NCBI GenBank assembly: GCA_964477735.1
Contig: CAYZFD010000028.1
Coordinates: forward strand, 1-19,794
Direction of reading: 5' to 3'
Source of the DNA: CAYZFD01 sp964477735
GTDB taxonomy: Bacteria; Bacteroidota; Bacteroidia; Flavobacteriales; Flavobacteriaceae
DNA: 19,794 nt
Shown: in pieces, positions 1 through 7,460 of the stretch
How the letters are laid out: every line of letters begins with the position of its first letter
Position numbering within the stretch: position 1 is the first letter of the stretch
The notes under the pieces: model-generated
Seen by the model: only the letters and a program-made list of their open reading frames with translations
Database searches by the model: none
Told to the model about the DNA's origin: nothing
Position numbers and translations under genes: made by a program

Positions 1-644
1 TTTTCAACTTTGTAGTCGCCTATTTTTGTGCGTCTAAGTTGATGAAGATAAGCGCCAGATTTTAGGGCCTTTCCAAAGTCGTAGGCCAAGGATCTGATGT
101 AGGTGCCTTTGCTACAAACGACCCTAAAATCCACCTCTGGGAGCTCGATTCGGGTAAGTTCTAATTCAGAAATGGTCACCTCGCGACTCGAAACTTCAAC
201 ACTTTCTCCTTCTCTAGCAAATTCATACAGGCGCTTACCATCCTTTTTTAGTGCTGAAAAAAGGGGCGGCTTCTGCTGGATGTTGCCCACAAATGTTTGG
301 GCGGTTTTTCGGAGGAGTGATTCGTCTATATGCAGGGTTGAATAGGTTTGATTGATCTCTGTTTCTAGATCATAGGACGGGGTAGTGGCACCCAAAAAAA
401 AGGTACCAGTATATTCTTTTGCTTGACCTTGAAGGCTTTCGATTTTTTTTGTGAATTTCCCAGTGCAAACCAACAAAAGTCCAGTCGCCAAAGGGTCGAG
501 TGTGCCGGCGTGGCCAACCTTAATTTTTTTAATTCCTGTTTTGTTTTTCAAGAGCCATCGTACCTTATTGACCAATTGAAAAGAGGTCCAGTGTAACGGC
601 TTGTCGAAACATAAAATTTTTCCTTCTAAGTATGTGTTGCTCAT
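1..644 (-). CDS. truB: tRNA pseudouridine(55) synthase TruB (3' end cut by window edge)
   Basis: TruB converts U55 of the T-loop of elongator tRNAs to pseudouridine in the cytoplasm. The 214 codons visible on the minus strand read MSNTYLEGKILCFDKPLHWT at the N-terminus. This is followed by the family signature GHAGTLDPLATGLL (about residues 44-57), whose Asp in GTLDP is the catalytic residue of this family. Further on are KQKPPLFSALK-like (here QQKPPLFSALKKDGKRLYE) and CSKGTYIRSLAYDFG, both typical of TruB. Bacteroidota TruB proteins are short, without a large PUA extension, so only a small C-terminal piece is probably missing. The ATG overlaps the TGA of uppP as ATGA, which indicates translational coupling at the end of the ftsX operon. 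Identification is firm; the true C-terminus is not visible. Confidence 0.95.
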   Translation of the reverse strand, partial: MSNTYLEGKILCFDKPLHWTSFQLVNKVRWLLKNKTGIKKIKVGHAGTLDPLATGLLLVCTGKFTKKIESLQGQAKEYTGTFFLGATTPSYDLETEINQTYSTLHIDESLLRKTAQTFVGNIQQKPPLFSALKKDGKRLYEFAREGESVEVSSREVTISELELTRIELPEVDFRVVCSKGTYIRSLAYDFGKALKSGAYLHQLRRTKIGDYKVE

Positions 645-1435
645 AAAAAAACAATGTAAGAAATGGCCAGAATACCTACAAGGAAACAGTAGCAAGCGAA
701 GAAGTATAGTTTACTTTTTTTAACTAAGGCCATCATCCATTTGCAGGCCAATAAACCTGTTGTGAAAGCAGCTACAAAACCTACTAAAACAGGAATTGTT
801 TGGGTGTTTTCGAATTTTCCTTCAAATTCGAGTAGCGATTTGGCCATGCTGCCCAATATGAGCGGCACTACCATTAAAAATGAAAAGCGTGCGGCTTTGC
901 TGCGGTCTATTCCTAACAACACAGCGGTAGCGATGGTGGCACCACTTCTTGAAATTCCAGGGAGTATGGCAATGGCTTGCGCCAGTCCAATGAGCATGGC
1001 ACTGCCTTTTTGAACATTTTTTTGGGTATTTTTTGCTCGATCTGCCCAGATTAATAGAATCCCCGTGAGTAGTAGCATGGTGCCCACCAACAAAATATTT
1101 TGATGAAACAATTGCTCGATTTCTTTTTCGAAAAACAGGCCTACAACAACTGCTGGAACCATTGAAATGAGGATGTTAATGGAGAACAGGCTTTGCGCAT
1201 TTCGCTTAAAAGTCGCTAGTCCTTTTAAAATTTCATAGATATCTTTTCTAAAAATCACTAGGGTGCTTAGGGCGGTGGCTGCGTGCACGGCTAGGGTGAA
1301 CATCAGGCTTTCCTGAGGCAGAGAGTGGTCGCCCAAAAGGGCTTTTCCAAGTTCGAGGTGTCCACTCGATGAAACAGGTAGGAACTCAGTTAATCCTTGA
1401 ACGACACCAAGTATCAGTGCTTCCCAAACGTTCAT
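641..1435 (-). CDS. uppP: Undecaprenyl-diphosphatase UppP (BacA family)
   Basis: UppP is an integral membrane phosphatase. It dephosphorylates undecaprenyl diphosphate to regenerate the lipid carrier for peptidoglycan and other envelope glycans, and overexpression in other bacteria gives bacitracin resistance. The 264-residue length is normal. The first signature, EFLPVSSSGHL, is at residues 17-27, with the essential Glu17 and His26. The second, PGISRSGATI, is at residues 159-168, with catalytic-type Arg163. The rest is a run of hydrophobic helices. The gene overlaps both neighbours by ATGA, with the DUF3098 gene upstream and truB downstream, so it is translated as part of the ftsX operon. 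Start choice is set by that overlap. No odd residues were seen. Confidence 0.97.
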   Translation of the reverse strand: MNVWEALILGVVQGLTEFLPVSSSGHLELGKALLGDHSLPQESLMFTLAVHAATALSTLVIFRKDIYEILKGLATFKRNAQSLFSINILISMVPAVVVGLFFEKEIEQLFHQNILLVGTMLLLTGILLIWADRAKNTQKNVQKGSAMLIGLAQAIAILPGISRSGATIATAVLLGIDRSKAARFSFLMVVPLILGSMAKSLLEFEGKFENTQTIPVLVGFVAAFTTGLLACKWMMALVKKSKLYFFACYCFLVGILAISYIVFL

Positions 1436-1671
1436 GATTGTTTATTCCCTTTGGTGAGGATGGCATAAATCTCAATACCAAAACCAATGAGCACGAGTGT
1501 GGGGGCTAAACGAATGCGTCGAAAACTAAAGATCTCGGGGTTGAAAATGTTGGGATCTTCGCTACCTCCACCTGTCATGAGTATAAATCCTAGGGCTATA
1601 AAGAAAAGCCCAACAAACATGATGACGAAATTTTTCTTTTGAAATAGAAAAGGCTGTTTTGAGTTTTTCAT
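1432..1671 (-). CDS. DUF3098 small membrane protein
   Basis: This is a 79-residue protein with two predicted transmembrane segments (about residues 14-33 and 55-73). Between them is a short loop containing the motif NPEIFSFRRIRLAPTLV, which I recognise as typical of the DUF3098 family of Bacteroidota. The function of the family is not known to me. The gene lies 1 bp after ftsX and overlaps uppP by ATGA, so it is co-translated with a division protein and a lipid-carrier phosphatase. The hairpin topology and the context suggest a small partner of one of these membrane proteins, but this is inference only. The N-terminus is basic (KNSKQPFLFQKKN), as expected for a cytoplasmic end. Family call is confident; no activity is claimed. 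Confidence 0.85.
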   Translation of the reverse strand: MKNSKQPFLFQKKNFVIMFVGLFFIALGFILMTGGGSEDPNIFNPEIFSFRRIRLAPTLVLIGFGIEIYAILTKGNKQS

Positions 1672-1672
1672 T

Positions 1673-2548
1673 TTAATAAAGTTGGTCGGTTTTTAAATTG
1701 AGGTAGCGTTGTGTGGCAAAAAATGTGCTGATAGCCGTGATGACCAAGCCCAAAAGAAGCACCCCTCCAAAAAGGACCAATAGGGTGTTGTGATCGGATT
1801 GAAGTTGCAAATCAGGAAAAACTTGATCTAAATATCGAATGACAAAATAAACGCCAGTTAGCGCTAGCACAGCGGCGAGTAAACCCAGCTGCATGTGGGT
1901 ATATATAAAAGGCCTGCGAATGAACCTTTTCGTTGCCCCTACCATTTGCATAGTTTTGATAATCAGTCGTTTACTGTATATTGCTAATCGAATTGAATTG
2001 TTGATGAGCAGTATGGCCACAATCAAAAAACCTACAGAAATGGCCAAAATCCAAAAACTAATTTTTTTGATATTGTCATTGAGGAGTTCCACAAGTGGTC
2101 GGTCATAGGACACCTCACTCACCGAGGCTTGGGCGATGAGTTCAGCTTCAATATCTTCAAGTTTTTCGGCAGTTACAAAAGCTGCATTGATGAATACGTC
2201 TAAGGAATTTTGAAGGGGGTTGTAACCTAAAAAATCCATAAAATTTTCACCAATAGTGGCGCTATGTGCTTCTGCGGCCTCTTCTTTAGAAACAAAGCGT
2301 ACAGATTTGGTGTAGGGGGCCATGGCCAACTGAGTGCGAAGTTGTTCGATTTCTGCTTCATTGGTGGAATCATTCAAATAGACCGTTAGGGCCAATTGTT
2401 CCTTAAAATGGTTCGCTACTTTTTGAGTGTTAAGCACCAAAATTCCAAATACGCCAACCACAAAAAGCACCAATGCAATACTCAATGTCACGGAGACATA
2501 AGAAGTAACCAAACGTCTTTTTTGAAAGGATTCGAACGAGCTTGACAT
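1673..2548 (-). CDS. ftsX: Cell-division permease-like protein FtsX
   Basis: FtsX is the membrane half of the ABC-transporter-like FtsEX complex, which controls peptidoglycan hydrolases at the division site rather than transporting a solute. The 291 residues show the usual plan: a cytoplasmic N-terminus, TM1 at about 17-40, an extracytoplasmic domain at about 41-163 and TM2 at about 164-184. A conserved cytoplasmic loop follows, with MQMVGATKRFIRRPF at about 200-214. TM3 and TM4 are at about 217-238 and 255-279. ftsE is not adjacent, as is common in this phylum. It is the first gene of the operon ending in truB. Its ATG is about 100 bp from the leuS start in a divergent region. On the minus strand, TATTTTTA at 2565-2572 is a one-mismatch -7 box and a weak promoter candidate. 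Confidence 0.95.
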   Translation of the reverse strand: MSSSFESFQKRRLVTSYVSVTLSIALVLFVVGVFGILVLNTQKVANHFKEQLALTVYLNDSTNEAEIEQLRTQLAMAPYTKSVRFVSKEEAAEAHSATIGENFMDFLGYNPLQNSLDVFINAAFVTAEKLEDIEAELIAQASVSEVSYDRPLVELLNDNIKKISFWILAISVGFLIVAILLINNSIRLAIYSKRLIIKTMQMVGATKRFIRRPFIYTHMQLGLLAAVLALTGVYFVIRYLDQVFPDLQLQSDHNTLLVLFGGVLLLGLVITAISTFFATQRYLNLKTDQLY

Positions 2549-2622
2549 GGACTAGATTGTTCTGTAAAAATAAGAAACCTCTTTGAATTACCATCGAACT
2601 TTTTCTTTGGTGTTTAAAAACG

Positions 2623-2630
2623 TATTTTTG
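2623..2630 (+). promoter_or_regulatory. Candidate -7 box of the leuS promoter
   Basis: TATTTTTG matches the Bacteroidota sigma-ABfr -7 consensus TAnnTTTG exactly. It ends 18 bases before the ATG at 2649. No good TTTG -33 element is at the usual 19-base spacing; the nearest, TTTG at 2606-2609, is only 13 bases upstream. The box would lie inside any coding region starting at the TTG at 2583, which argues against that upstream start. Confidence 0.55.
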
Positions 2631-2648
2631 CTGCCGTTCTCAATAGGC

Positions 2649-5465
2649 ATGAAATACAATTTTTTAGAAATAGAAGCGCGTTGGCAAAAATATTGGTCTG
2701 AGAATCAAACTTTTGCCGCCTCAAATGATACCAGTAAGCCAAAGTTTTATGTGTTAGACATGTTTCCATATCCTTCGGGTGCTGGATTGCATGTTGGTCA
2801 CCCACTGGGCTACATAGCCAGCGATGTTATGGCTCGTTACAAGCGGCATAAGAATTTTAACGTTCTGCATCCACAAGGCTATGATTCCTTCGGTTTGCCT
2901 GCCGAACAATATGCCATTCAAACGGGTCAACATCCAGCTGTTACTACTGAAACCAATATCAAAAGGTATAGAGAACAACTCGATAGTATTGGATTTTCGT
3001 TCGACTGGAGTCGGGAGGTCCGCACTTCAAATCCTGCCTATTATAAATGGACTCAGTGGATTTTTCATCAATTATATCACGCTTGGTTTGATCAGGATTT
3101 AAATAAAGCCCGACCAATAGACGAACTCATTGCTTTGTTCGATGTTCAAGGAAACAAAGATGTGCATGCCGTTTCCGATGACGACACGCCTTTGTTTGAC
3201 GCCTCCACTTGGCGTTTGTTTTCAGAAAAGGAAAAAGAAACCATTCTCCTCAAGTATCGACTTGCTTATTTGGCAGAAGCAGAAGTGAATTGGTGTCCAG
3301 AATTGGGTACAGTTTTGGCCAATGACGAGGTTGTGAATGGGGTGTCCGAAAGAGGGGGGCATGAAGTGGTTCGAAAAAAAATGACCCAATGGATGATGCG
3401 CATTGCAGCCTACGCTGGTCGATTACTCGATGGTCTCGATCAGATTGATTGGCCAGAACCCTTAAAAGATATGCAGCGCAACTGGATTGGCCGTTCGGTT
3501 GGGGCCAATGTTCAGTTTGAAATTGAAGGACATAAAGAGATCCTAGAGGTCTTTACCACCCGCCCCGACACTATCTTTGGAGTCACATTTATGACTTTGG
3601 CACCTGAGCATCCTTTGGTAGGCAAACTGACTACACCCCAACAAAAAGACGCCATCAATAGCTACGTTCAAGAAACTGCTAAAAGAAGCGAGCGCGATAG
3701 AATGGCCGATGTAAAAAACATCTCAGGGGTTTTCACGGGTAGCTATTGTGTTCATCCTTTCACAAAAGCACTTATTCCCATTTGGATTGGGGACTATGTG
3801 TTGGCGGGTTACGGAAGCGGAGCGGTGATGGCCGTTCCTTGTGGCGACCAACGTGATTATGATTTTGCAAAGCATTTCAATTTGCCTATTACGAACATTT
3901 TTAAGGGTGTAAGCATTGAAGAGGCTGCTTTTGTGAGTAAATCCGAAACAGTCTTGGCACAATCTGATTTTTTAAACGATTTAGACTATGAAAGCGCTTG
4001 CAAAACCGTAGTCGAAGCCTTAGAAAAGCAAGGACGAGGTCGAGGAAAAATCAACTACCGATTGCGCGATGCTGTTTTTAGTCGTCAACGCTATTGGGGG
4101 GAACCTTTTCCGGTCTATTACAAAAATGGCATGCCACAACTTATAGACCCTGTTCATTATCCAATTGCTTTGCCCCAGGTAGAGCACTACCTTCCCACCT
4201 CAACAGGCGAACCCCCTTTGGGCAATGCCAAAGTGTGGGCTTGGAACACAAAAACTAACCAGGTTGTTGACAATGAGCATATCGATCATAAAACTGTTTT
4301 TCCGCTCGAACTCAACACCATGCCAGGTTGGGCAGGCAGTTCGTGGTATTTTAATCGTTACATGGATGCTCAAAACGATTTGGCTTTTGCGTCGAAAGAG
4401 GCACTTGAATATTGGCAACATGTAGATTTGTATGTGGGCGGTAGCGAACACGCTACGGGCCACTTGTTATATTCCAGATTTTGGCAACATTTTTTGTTTG
4501 ATTTAGGCCTTGTTCCTACGTCCGAATATGCACAAAAACTCATCAACCAAGGAATGATTTTGGGTTATAGTGCTTTTGCCTATAGAAAAAAAGGAACTCA
4601 AACCTACATTTCCAAAGGTCTGATCGAAGACCTTGAAAAGGTAGAACCTATTCATATCGACATTTCCCTTGTAGATGCTTCAGACAGTGTGAATTTGGAT
4701 GGGCTTAAAAAGTGGCAACCACACTTTTCTAAAGCTGAATTTTTAGAAGAAAACGGAAAATTTATTGCCGGTAGAGAAGTGGAGAAAATGTCCAAATCAA
4801 AATATAATGTGGTCAATCCCGATGCCATTTGCGCTCAATATGGTGCTGATACACTCAGGATGTATGAACTTTTTTTAGGACCCATTGAGCAAGCCAAACC
4901 TTGGAACACGGCTGGTTTATCGGGTGTGTTTGGTTTTCTCAAAAAATTCTGGAAATTGTTTCACGTAAACGAGAATTTTCATGTGGAAGATACGCCAGCG
5001 TCAAATGCCTCTTTAAAATCTCTTCATAAAACCATCAAAAAAGTTACAGAGGACATAGAAAATATGTCGCTTAACACTGCAGTGAGTGCTTTTATGATTT
5101 GTGTAAACGAATTGAGCATCCAAAAATGCAACAATCTGGAGGTTCTCGAGTCGCTAACAATTCTTTTGTCTCCTTTTGCGCCTCACCTTGCAGAGGAAAT
5201 TTGGATGAAATTAGGGCATTCCGAAAGTATCTCTAGAGTTCCTTACCCACAATATGAAGCGCAATATTTAACGGAAAACAGTAAAGAATATCCTGTTTCT
5301 TTTAATGGAAAAATGAGATTTACCATCAACTTGCCCTTGCAAATGGCTCCACAAGATTTAGAAAAAGCCGTGATGGCCGACTCTAGGACTGCAGGATATT
5401 TGGAAGGAAAATCACCCAAAAAAGTGATTGCTATCCCAGGCAAAATTGTAAATATTGTGGTATGA
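2649..5465 (+). CDS. leuS: Leucine-tRNA ligase (LeuRS)
   Basis: LeuRS is the class I synthetase that charges tRNA-Leu and edits mischarged products. From ATG 2649 it is 938 residues. HVGH (HIGH motif) is at 48-51 after PYPSGAGL, and KMSKS is at 713-717. The CP1 editing domain shows TTRPDTIFG from residue 303 and GSGAVMAVPCGDQRDYDF near 390-408, keeping the Asp (D400) that holds the amino group in editing. The residue before it is Gly where E. coli and Thermus have His. An insertion of about 60 residues (roughly 144-203) relative to E. coli LeuRS is of the kind seen in Bacteroidota. An in-frame TTG at 2583 would add 22 residues unlike the family and would overlap the -7 box, so I reject it. 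The stop overlaps the next ATG by 4 bp. Confidence 0.97.
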   Translation: MKYNFLEIEARWQKYWSENQTFAASNDTSKPKFYVLDMFPYPSGAGLHVGHPLGYIASDVMARYKRHKNFNVLHPQGYDSFGLPAEQYAIQTGQHPAVTTETNIKRYREQLDSIGFSFDWSREVRTSNPAYYKWTQWIFHQLYHAWFDQDLNKARPIDELIALFDVQGNKDVHAVSDDDTPLFDASTWRLFSEKEKETILLKYRLAYLAEAEVNWCPELGTVLANDEVVNGVSERGGHEVVRKKMTQWMMRIAAYAGRLLDGLDQIDWPEPLKDMQRNWIGRSVGANVQFEIEGHKEILEVFTTRPDTIFGVTFMTLAPEHPLVGKLTTPQQKDAINSYVQETAKRSERDRMADVKNISGVFTGSYCVHPFTKALIPIWIGDYVLAGYGSGAVMAVPCGDQRDYDFAKHFNLPITNIFKGVSIEEAAFVSKSETVLAQSDFLNDLDYESACKTVVEALEKQGRGRGKINYRLRDAVFSRQRYWGEPFPVYYKNGMPQLIDPVHYPIALPQVEHYLPTSTGEPPLGNAKVWAWNTKTNQVVDNEHIDHKTVFPLELNTMPGWAGSSWYFNRYMDAQNDLAFASKEALEYWQHVDLYVGGSEHATGHLLYSRFWQHFLFDLGLVPTSEYAQKLINQGMILGYSAFAYRKKGTQTYISKGLIEDLEKVEPIHIDISLVDASDSVNLDGLKKWQPHFSKAEFLEENGKFIAGREVEKMSKSKYNVVNPDAICAQYGADTLRMYELFLGPIEQAKPWNTAGLSGVFGFLKKFWKLFHVNENFHVEDTPASNASLKSLHKTIKKVTEDIENMSLNTAVSAFMICVNELSIQKCNNLEVLESLTILLSPFAPHLAEEIWMKLGHSESISRVPYPQYEAQYLTENSKEYPVSFNGKMRFTINLPLQMAPQDLEKAVMADSRTAGYLEGKSPKKVIAIPGKIVNIVV

Positions 5466-5725
5466 AAATAACCACCATTGAGCTTATTGGCATGTTGGCG
5501 GCTGTGCTCACCACTGTGGCTTTTGTGCCTCAGATCATGAAAGTTTGGAAGTCAAAATCGGCTGCTGGTCTATCACTAACCATGTATCTCATTTTCTTTA
5601 CAGGAATTGTTTTATGGTTAATTTACGGTTTTATGATTTCTAGTCTCTCCATGATTTTGGCCAACATCGTCACAGGCTTATTGACACTATTTATCATATT
5701 TTTTATTTTATCAAAAAGAAGGTAG
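5462..5725 (+). CDS. SemiSWEET-type transporter (PQ-loop/MtN3 family)
   Basis: This is an 87-residue protein with three hydrophobic helices (about 9-27, 39-59 and 63-83). The PQ signature FVPQIMKVWKSKSAAGLSL follows the first helix (about residues 21-39). This is the single triple-helix bundle of bacterial SemiSWEETs, which dimerise to form a sugar uniporter in the characterised cases. The substrate cannot be read from the sequence. Its ATG overlaps the leuS TGA as ATGA, so the two are probably translationally coupled, although no functional link to leucine charging is known. The positive end (SKRR) fits a cytoplasmic C-terminus. The family call is strong; sugar transport is inferred from relatives. 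Confidence 0.85.
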   Translation: MKITTIELIGMLAAVLTTVAFVPQIMKVWKSKSAAGLSLTMYLIFFTGIVLWLIYGFMISSLSMILANIVTGLLTLFIIFFILSKRR

Positions 5726-5768
5726 TTGTTATATTTTGTTGTAAATTTAAATTCCTAAAATTACAAAG

Positions 5769-6461
5769 ATGAGCGGATATTACTTGATTGTAGGCCTTTT
5801 TGCTGTGTTGAGTATGGTTGTAAGCGGAAGGCTCAAAAGCAAATTTAAAAAGTACTCAAAAGTAGCCTTGAGAAATGGGCTAACAGGTGCTGAAATTGCC
5901 GAGAAAATGTTGGCAGATCATGGCATCAGAGATGTTAAAGTGGTTTGCACGCCAGGAATGCTCACGGACCACTATAACCCCAAAACAAAAACAGTCAACC
6001 TTAGTGAAGGGGTCTATGGGCTTCGAAATGCTTCAGCAGCTGCAGTGGCCGCTCATGAATGTGGCCACGCTGTACAGCATGCCATTGGCTATGAGTGGTT
6101 ACAGATGCGTTCCAAACTCGTTCCCATTGTGAGTGTGGCTTCAAATCTTTCCATGTGGGTTATTATAGGCGGTTTGGCCTTGATGGCCACCAGCTCTATG
6201 GGCTATAACATAGCAGTAGCCGGTGTGGTGATGTTTGGCTTTGGAACCTTGTTTAGCTTTATTACCCTTCCAGTAGAATATGATGCTAGTCGTAGGGCCT
6301 TGGCTTGGTTGGAGCGTAAAAATATGGTTTCTAGAGAAGAATATGCAGGTGCCAAAGATGCGCTGAAGTGGGCCGCTAGGACCTATGTAGTGGCTGCGAT
6401 TGGCTCTTTGGCCACGCTCATCTATTTTGCGCTTCGAGTAGCGGCATCAAATCGAAATTAA
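5769..6461 (+). CDS. Membrane zinc metallopeptidase, YugP/PF04298 family
   Basis: This 230-residue membrane protein has an N-terminal hydrophobic helix (about 3-20), then a soluble part and two or three helices in the second half. The zinc motif HECGH is at residues 96-100, giving HExxH with His96, Glu97 and His100. The stretch VEYDASRRALAWL contains Glu170, in the position of the third zinc ligand in M48-like enzymes. The segment GMLTDHYNPKTKTVNLSEGV is also typical of the YugP family. The physiological substrate of this family is not established as far as I know; membrane-protein quality control is a common guess. It lies 43 bp after the SemiSWEET gene, probably in the same transcript. The stop abuts the stop of the convergent Lrp-family gene with no bases between. 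Confidence 0.9.
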   Translation: MSGYYLIVGLFAVLSMVVSGRLKSKFKKYSKVALRNGLTGAEIAEKMLADHGIRDVKVVCTPGMLTDHYNPKTKTVNLSEGVYGLRNASAAAVAAHECGHAVQHAIGYEWLQMRSKLVPIVSVASNLSMWVIIGGLALMATSSMGYNIAVAGVVMFGFGTLFSFITLPVEYDASRRALAWLERKNMVSREEYAGAKDALKWAARTYVVAAIGSLATLIYFALRVAASNRN

Positions 6462-6932
6462 TTAGATCGACAATTGTCGGTCGATTTGCTGATTGAGAGA
6501 AATGAATGTTTCTGTTCTTGAAACACCTTCTATAGATTGAATTTCCTCGCTAAGAATGCGCATCAAATGTTCGTTATTCATACAAATTACCTTTATAAGC
6601 ATGCTCCAGTCTCCTGTGGTGTAATGACATTCGAGTACCTCTGGAATTTTTTGGAGTTTTTTGGCAGCCTCAGAGTTTCGCATAGCCTTGTCTAGATAAA
6701 TGCCTACAAAAGCCAATGTGCGATACCCCATCACCTCGGGTTTGATGATGAGTTGCGCACTGTCAATTAAGCCACTTGCTTCAAGTTTTTTGAGTCTTTG
6801 GTGGATCGCAGCACTCGAAATCCCCACCTTTCTTGCGATTTCTATAAGGGGCTGACGTGCGTTTTGCATGAGCGCCCTAACAAGTTGCTTGTCGATGCCG
6901 TCAAGTGCTAAAGTTTCATGAAGACGTCGCAT
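6462..6932 (-). CDS. Lrp/AsnC-family transcriptional regulator
   Basis: This 156-residue regulator has an N-terminal winged helix-turn-helix (about residues 11-58, with ARKVGISSAAIHQRLKKLEA as the recognition region). The C-terminal AsnC/RAM ligand-binding domain spans about 70-145 and includes VGIYLDKAM, ECHYTTGDWSMLIKV and a final beta-strand ending in TETFISL. Such proteins form dimers to octamers, bind small ligands, often amino acids, and frequently repress their own gene. Which ligand binds cannot be told. It is transcribed alone. The start at 6932 fits a promoter whose -7 box ends 19 bases upstream. Repeats in that promoter region could be its own operator. The 3' end runs up to the stop of the zinc peptidase gene. 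Confidence 0.92.
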   Translation of the reverse strand: MRRLHETLALDGIDKQLVRALMQNARQPLIEIARKVGISSAAIHQRLKKLEASGLIDSAQLIIKPEVMGYRTLAFVGIYLDKAMRNSEAAKKLQKIPEVLECHYTTGDWSMLIKVICMNNEHLMRILSEEIQSIEGVSRTETFISLNQQIDRQLSI

Positions 6933-6951
6933 AAAATCTTTAATTTTTATA

Positions 6952-6982
6952 CAAAAATCGTTATTTACATTGATAATTCAAA
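6952..6982 (-). promoter_or_regulatory. Promoter of the Lrp/AsnC-family gene
   Basis: On the minus strand a TTTG (6979-6982) is followed after exactly 19 bases by GATTTTTG (6952-6959). This fits the Bacteroidota TTTG-N19-TAnnTTTG pattern with one mismatch, G for T at the first -7 base. The box ends 19 bases before the ATG. The inverted repeat ATTGAT-N7-ATCAAT (6969-6987) overlaps the -33 element and the spacer. Confidence 0.55.
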
Positions 6983-7000
6983 TCAATATTATTCAATATT
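6969..7000. promoter_or_regulatory. Candidate operator: inverted and direct repeats between divergent genes
   Basis: ATTGAT (6969-6974) and ATCAAT (6982-6987) form an inverted repeat with a 7-base gap. TCAATATT occurs twice, at 6983-6990 and 6993-7000, in direct orientation 10 bp apart, one helical turn. This lies between the Lrp/AsnC-family gene and the DUF423 gene and overlaps the former's promoter. Placement suits autoregulation by the Lrp-family protein, but AT-rich spacers make short repeats likely by chance. Confidence 0.35.
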
Positions 7001-7052
7001 CTAGTTTTTATTAAGCACAGTTCTGTTTAATTTTACAAAAAAAATCAGTTTT

Positions 7053-7460
7053 ATGAAAAATCATATCCTCACTAGAATTCGCAAATTTTATTTGACTTGG
7101 GCTGTTGTAATGGGTTTAGTTGGGGTGATGTTGGGTGCACTAGGCACCCATGGTTTAGCAACTAAACTTTCTGATGCTGCACTGAAATCTTTTGAGGTGG
7201 GGCTCCTTTATCAGTGGTTTCACGCACTTGCTTTGCTTGCCATTTCATTAAGCAGTTGGGTGAGCGAAAAAACCATTAAAACTGTTGGTTTATTATTGAT
7301 CCTTGGAGTTGGCCTTTTTTCAGGGTCAATTTATTTGCTAAGTCTTGATGAATGGATGGGTTATGACTGTTCCTTTTTGGGGCCAGTTACACCCATTGGT
7401 GGACTTTTACTTATGCTCGCTTGGGCAATGTTGCTTTTCAGTATTCTTAAGAAGAATTAG
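7053..7460 (+). CDS. DUF423 family membrane protein (YgdD-like)
   Basis: This is a 135-residue protein with four hydrophobic helices (about 14-32, 50-67, 75-95 and 110-131). Family hallmarks are GALGTHGL near residue 28 (usually GALGAHGL), YQWFHALALLAI in the second helix, LFSGSIYLLSL in the third and GPVTPIGGLLLMLAWAML at the C-terminal end. The function of DUF423 is not known; E. coli YgdD belongs here. The gene stands alone, divergent from the Lrp/AsnC-family regulator, with which it shares a 120-bp spacer. It meets hemD tail to tail with a 4-bp overlap of stop codons. A one-mismatch -7 box, TAATTTTA, lies at 7028-7035, 17 bases before the ATG. Regulation by the divergent Lrp-type protein is possible but inferred from position only. 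Confidence 0.88.
   Translation: MKNHILTRIRKFYLTWAVVMGLVGVMLGALGTHGLATKLSDAALKSFEVGLLYQWFHALALLAISLSSWVSEKTIKTVGLLLILGVGLFSGSIYLLSLDEWMGYDCSFLGPVTPIGGLLLMLAWAMLLFSILKKN

Noticed and set aside
103..345. Plus-strand frame of 80 residues within truB.
   Set aside because: Antisense to conserved TruB sequence and Ser/Arg-rich as shadow frames often are.
2583..2648. N-terminal extension of LeuRS from an in-frame TTG (22 residues).
   Set aside because: The extension does not resemble LeuRS, which begins near MKYNFLEIEARWQKYW in relatives, and it contains the likely -7 promoter box at 2623-2630.
6466..6485. Palindrome CGACAATTGTCG (6468-6479) with flanking ATCGAC/GTCGAT inverted repeat just after the zinc peptidase stop.
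   Set aside because: It lies within the last codons of the Lrp-family gene and lacks a T-tract on either side, so I cannot support a terminator; short palindromes like this can occur by chance.
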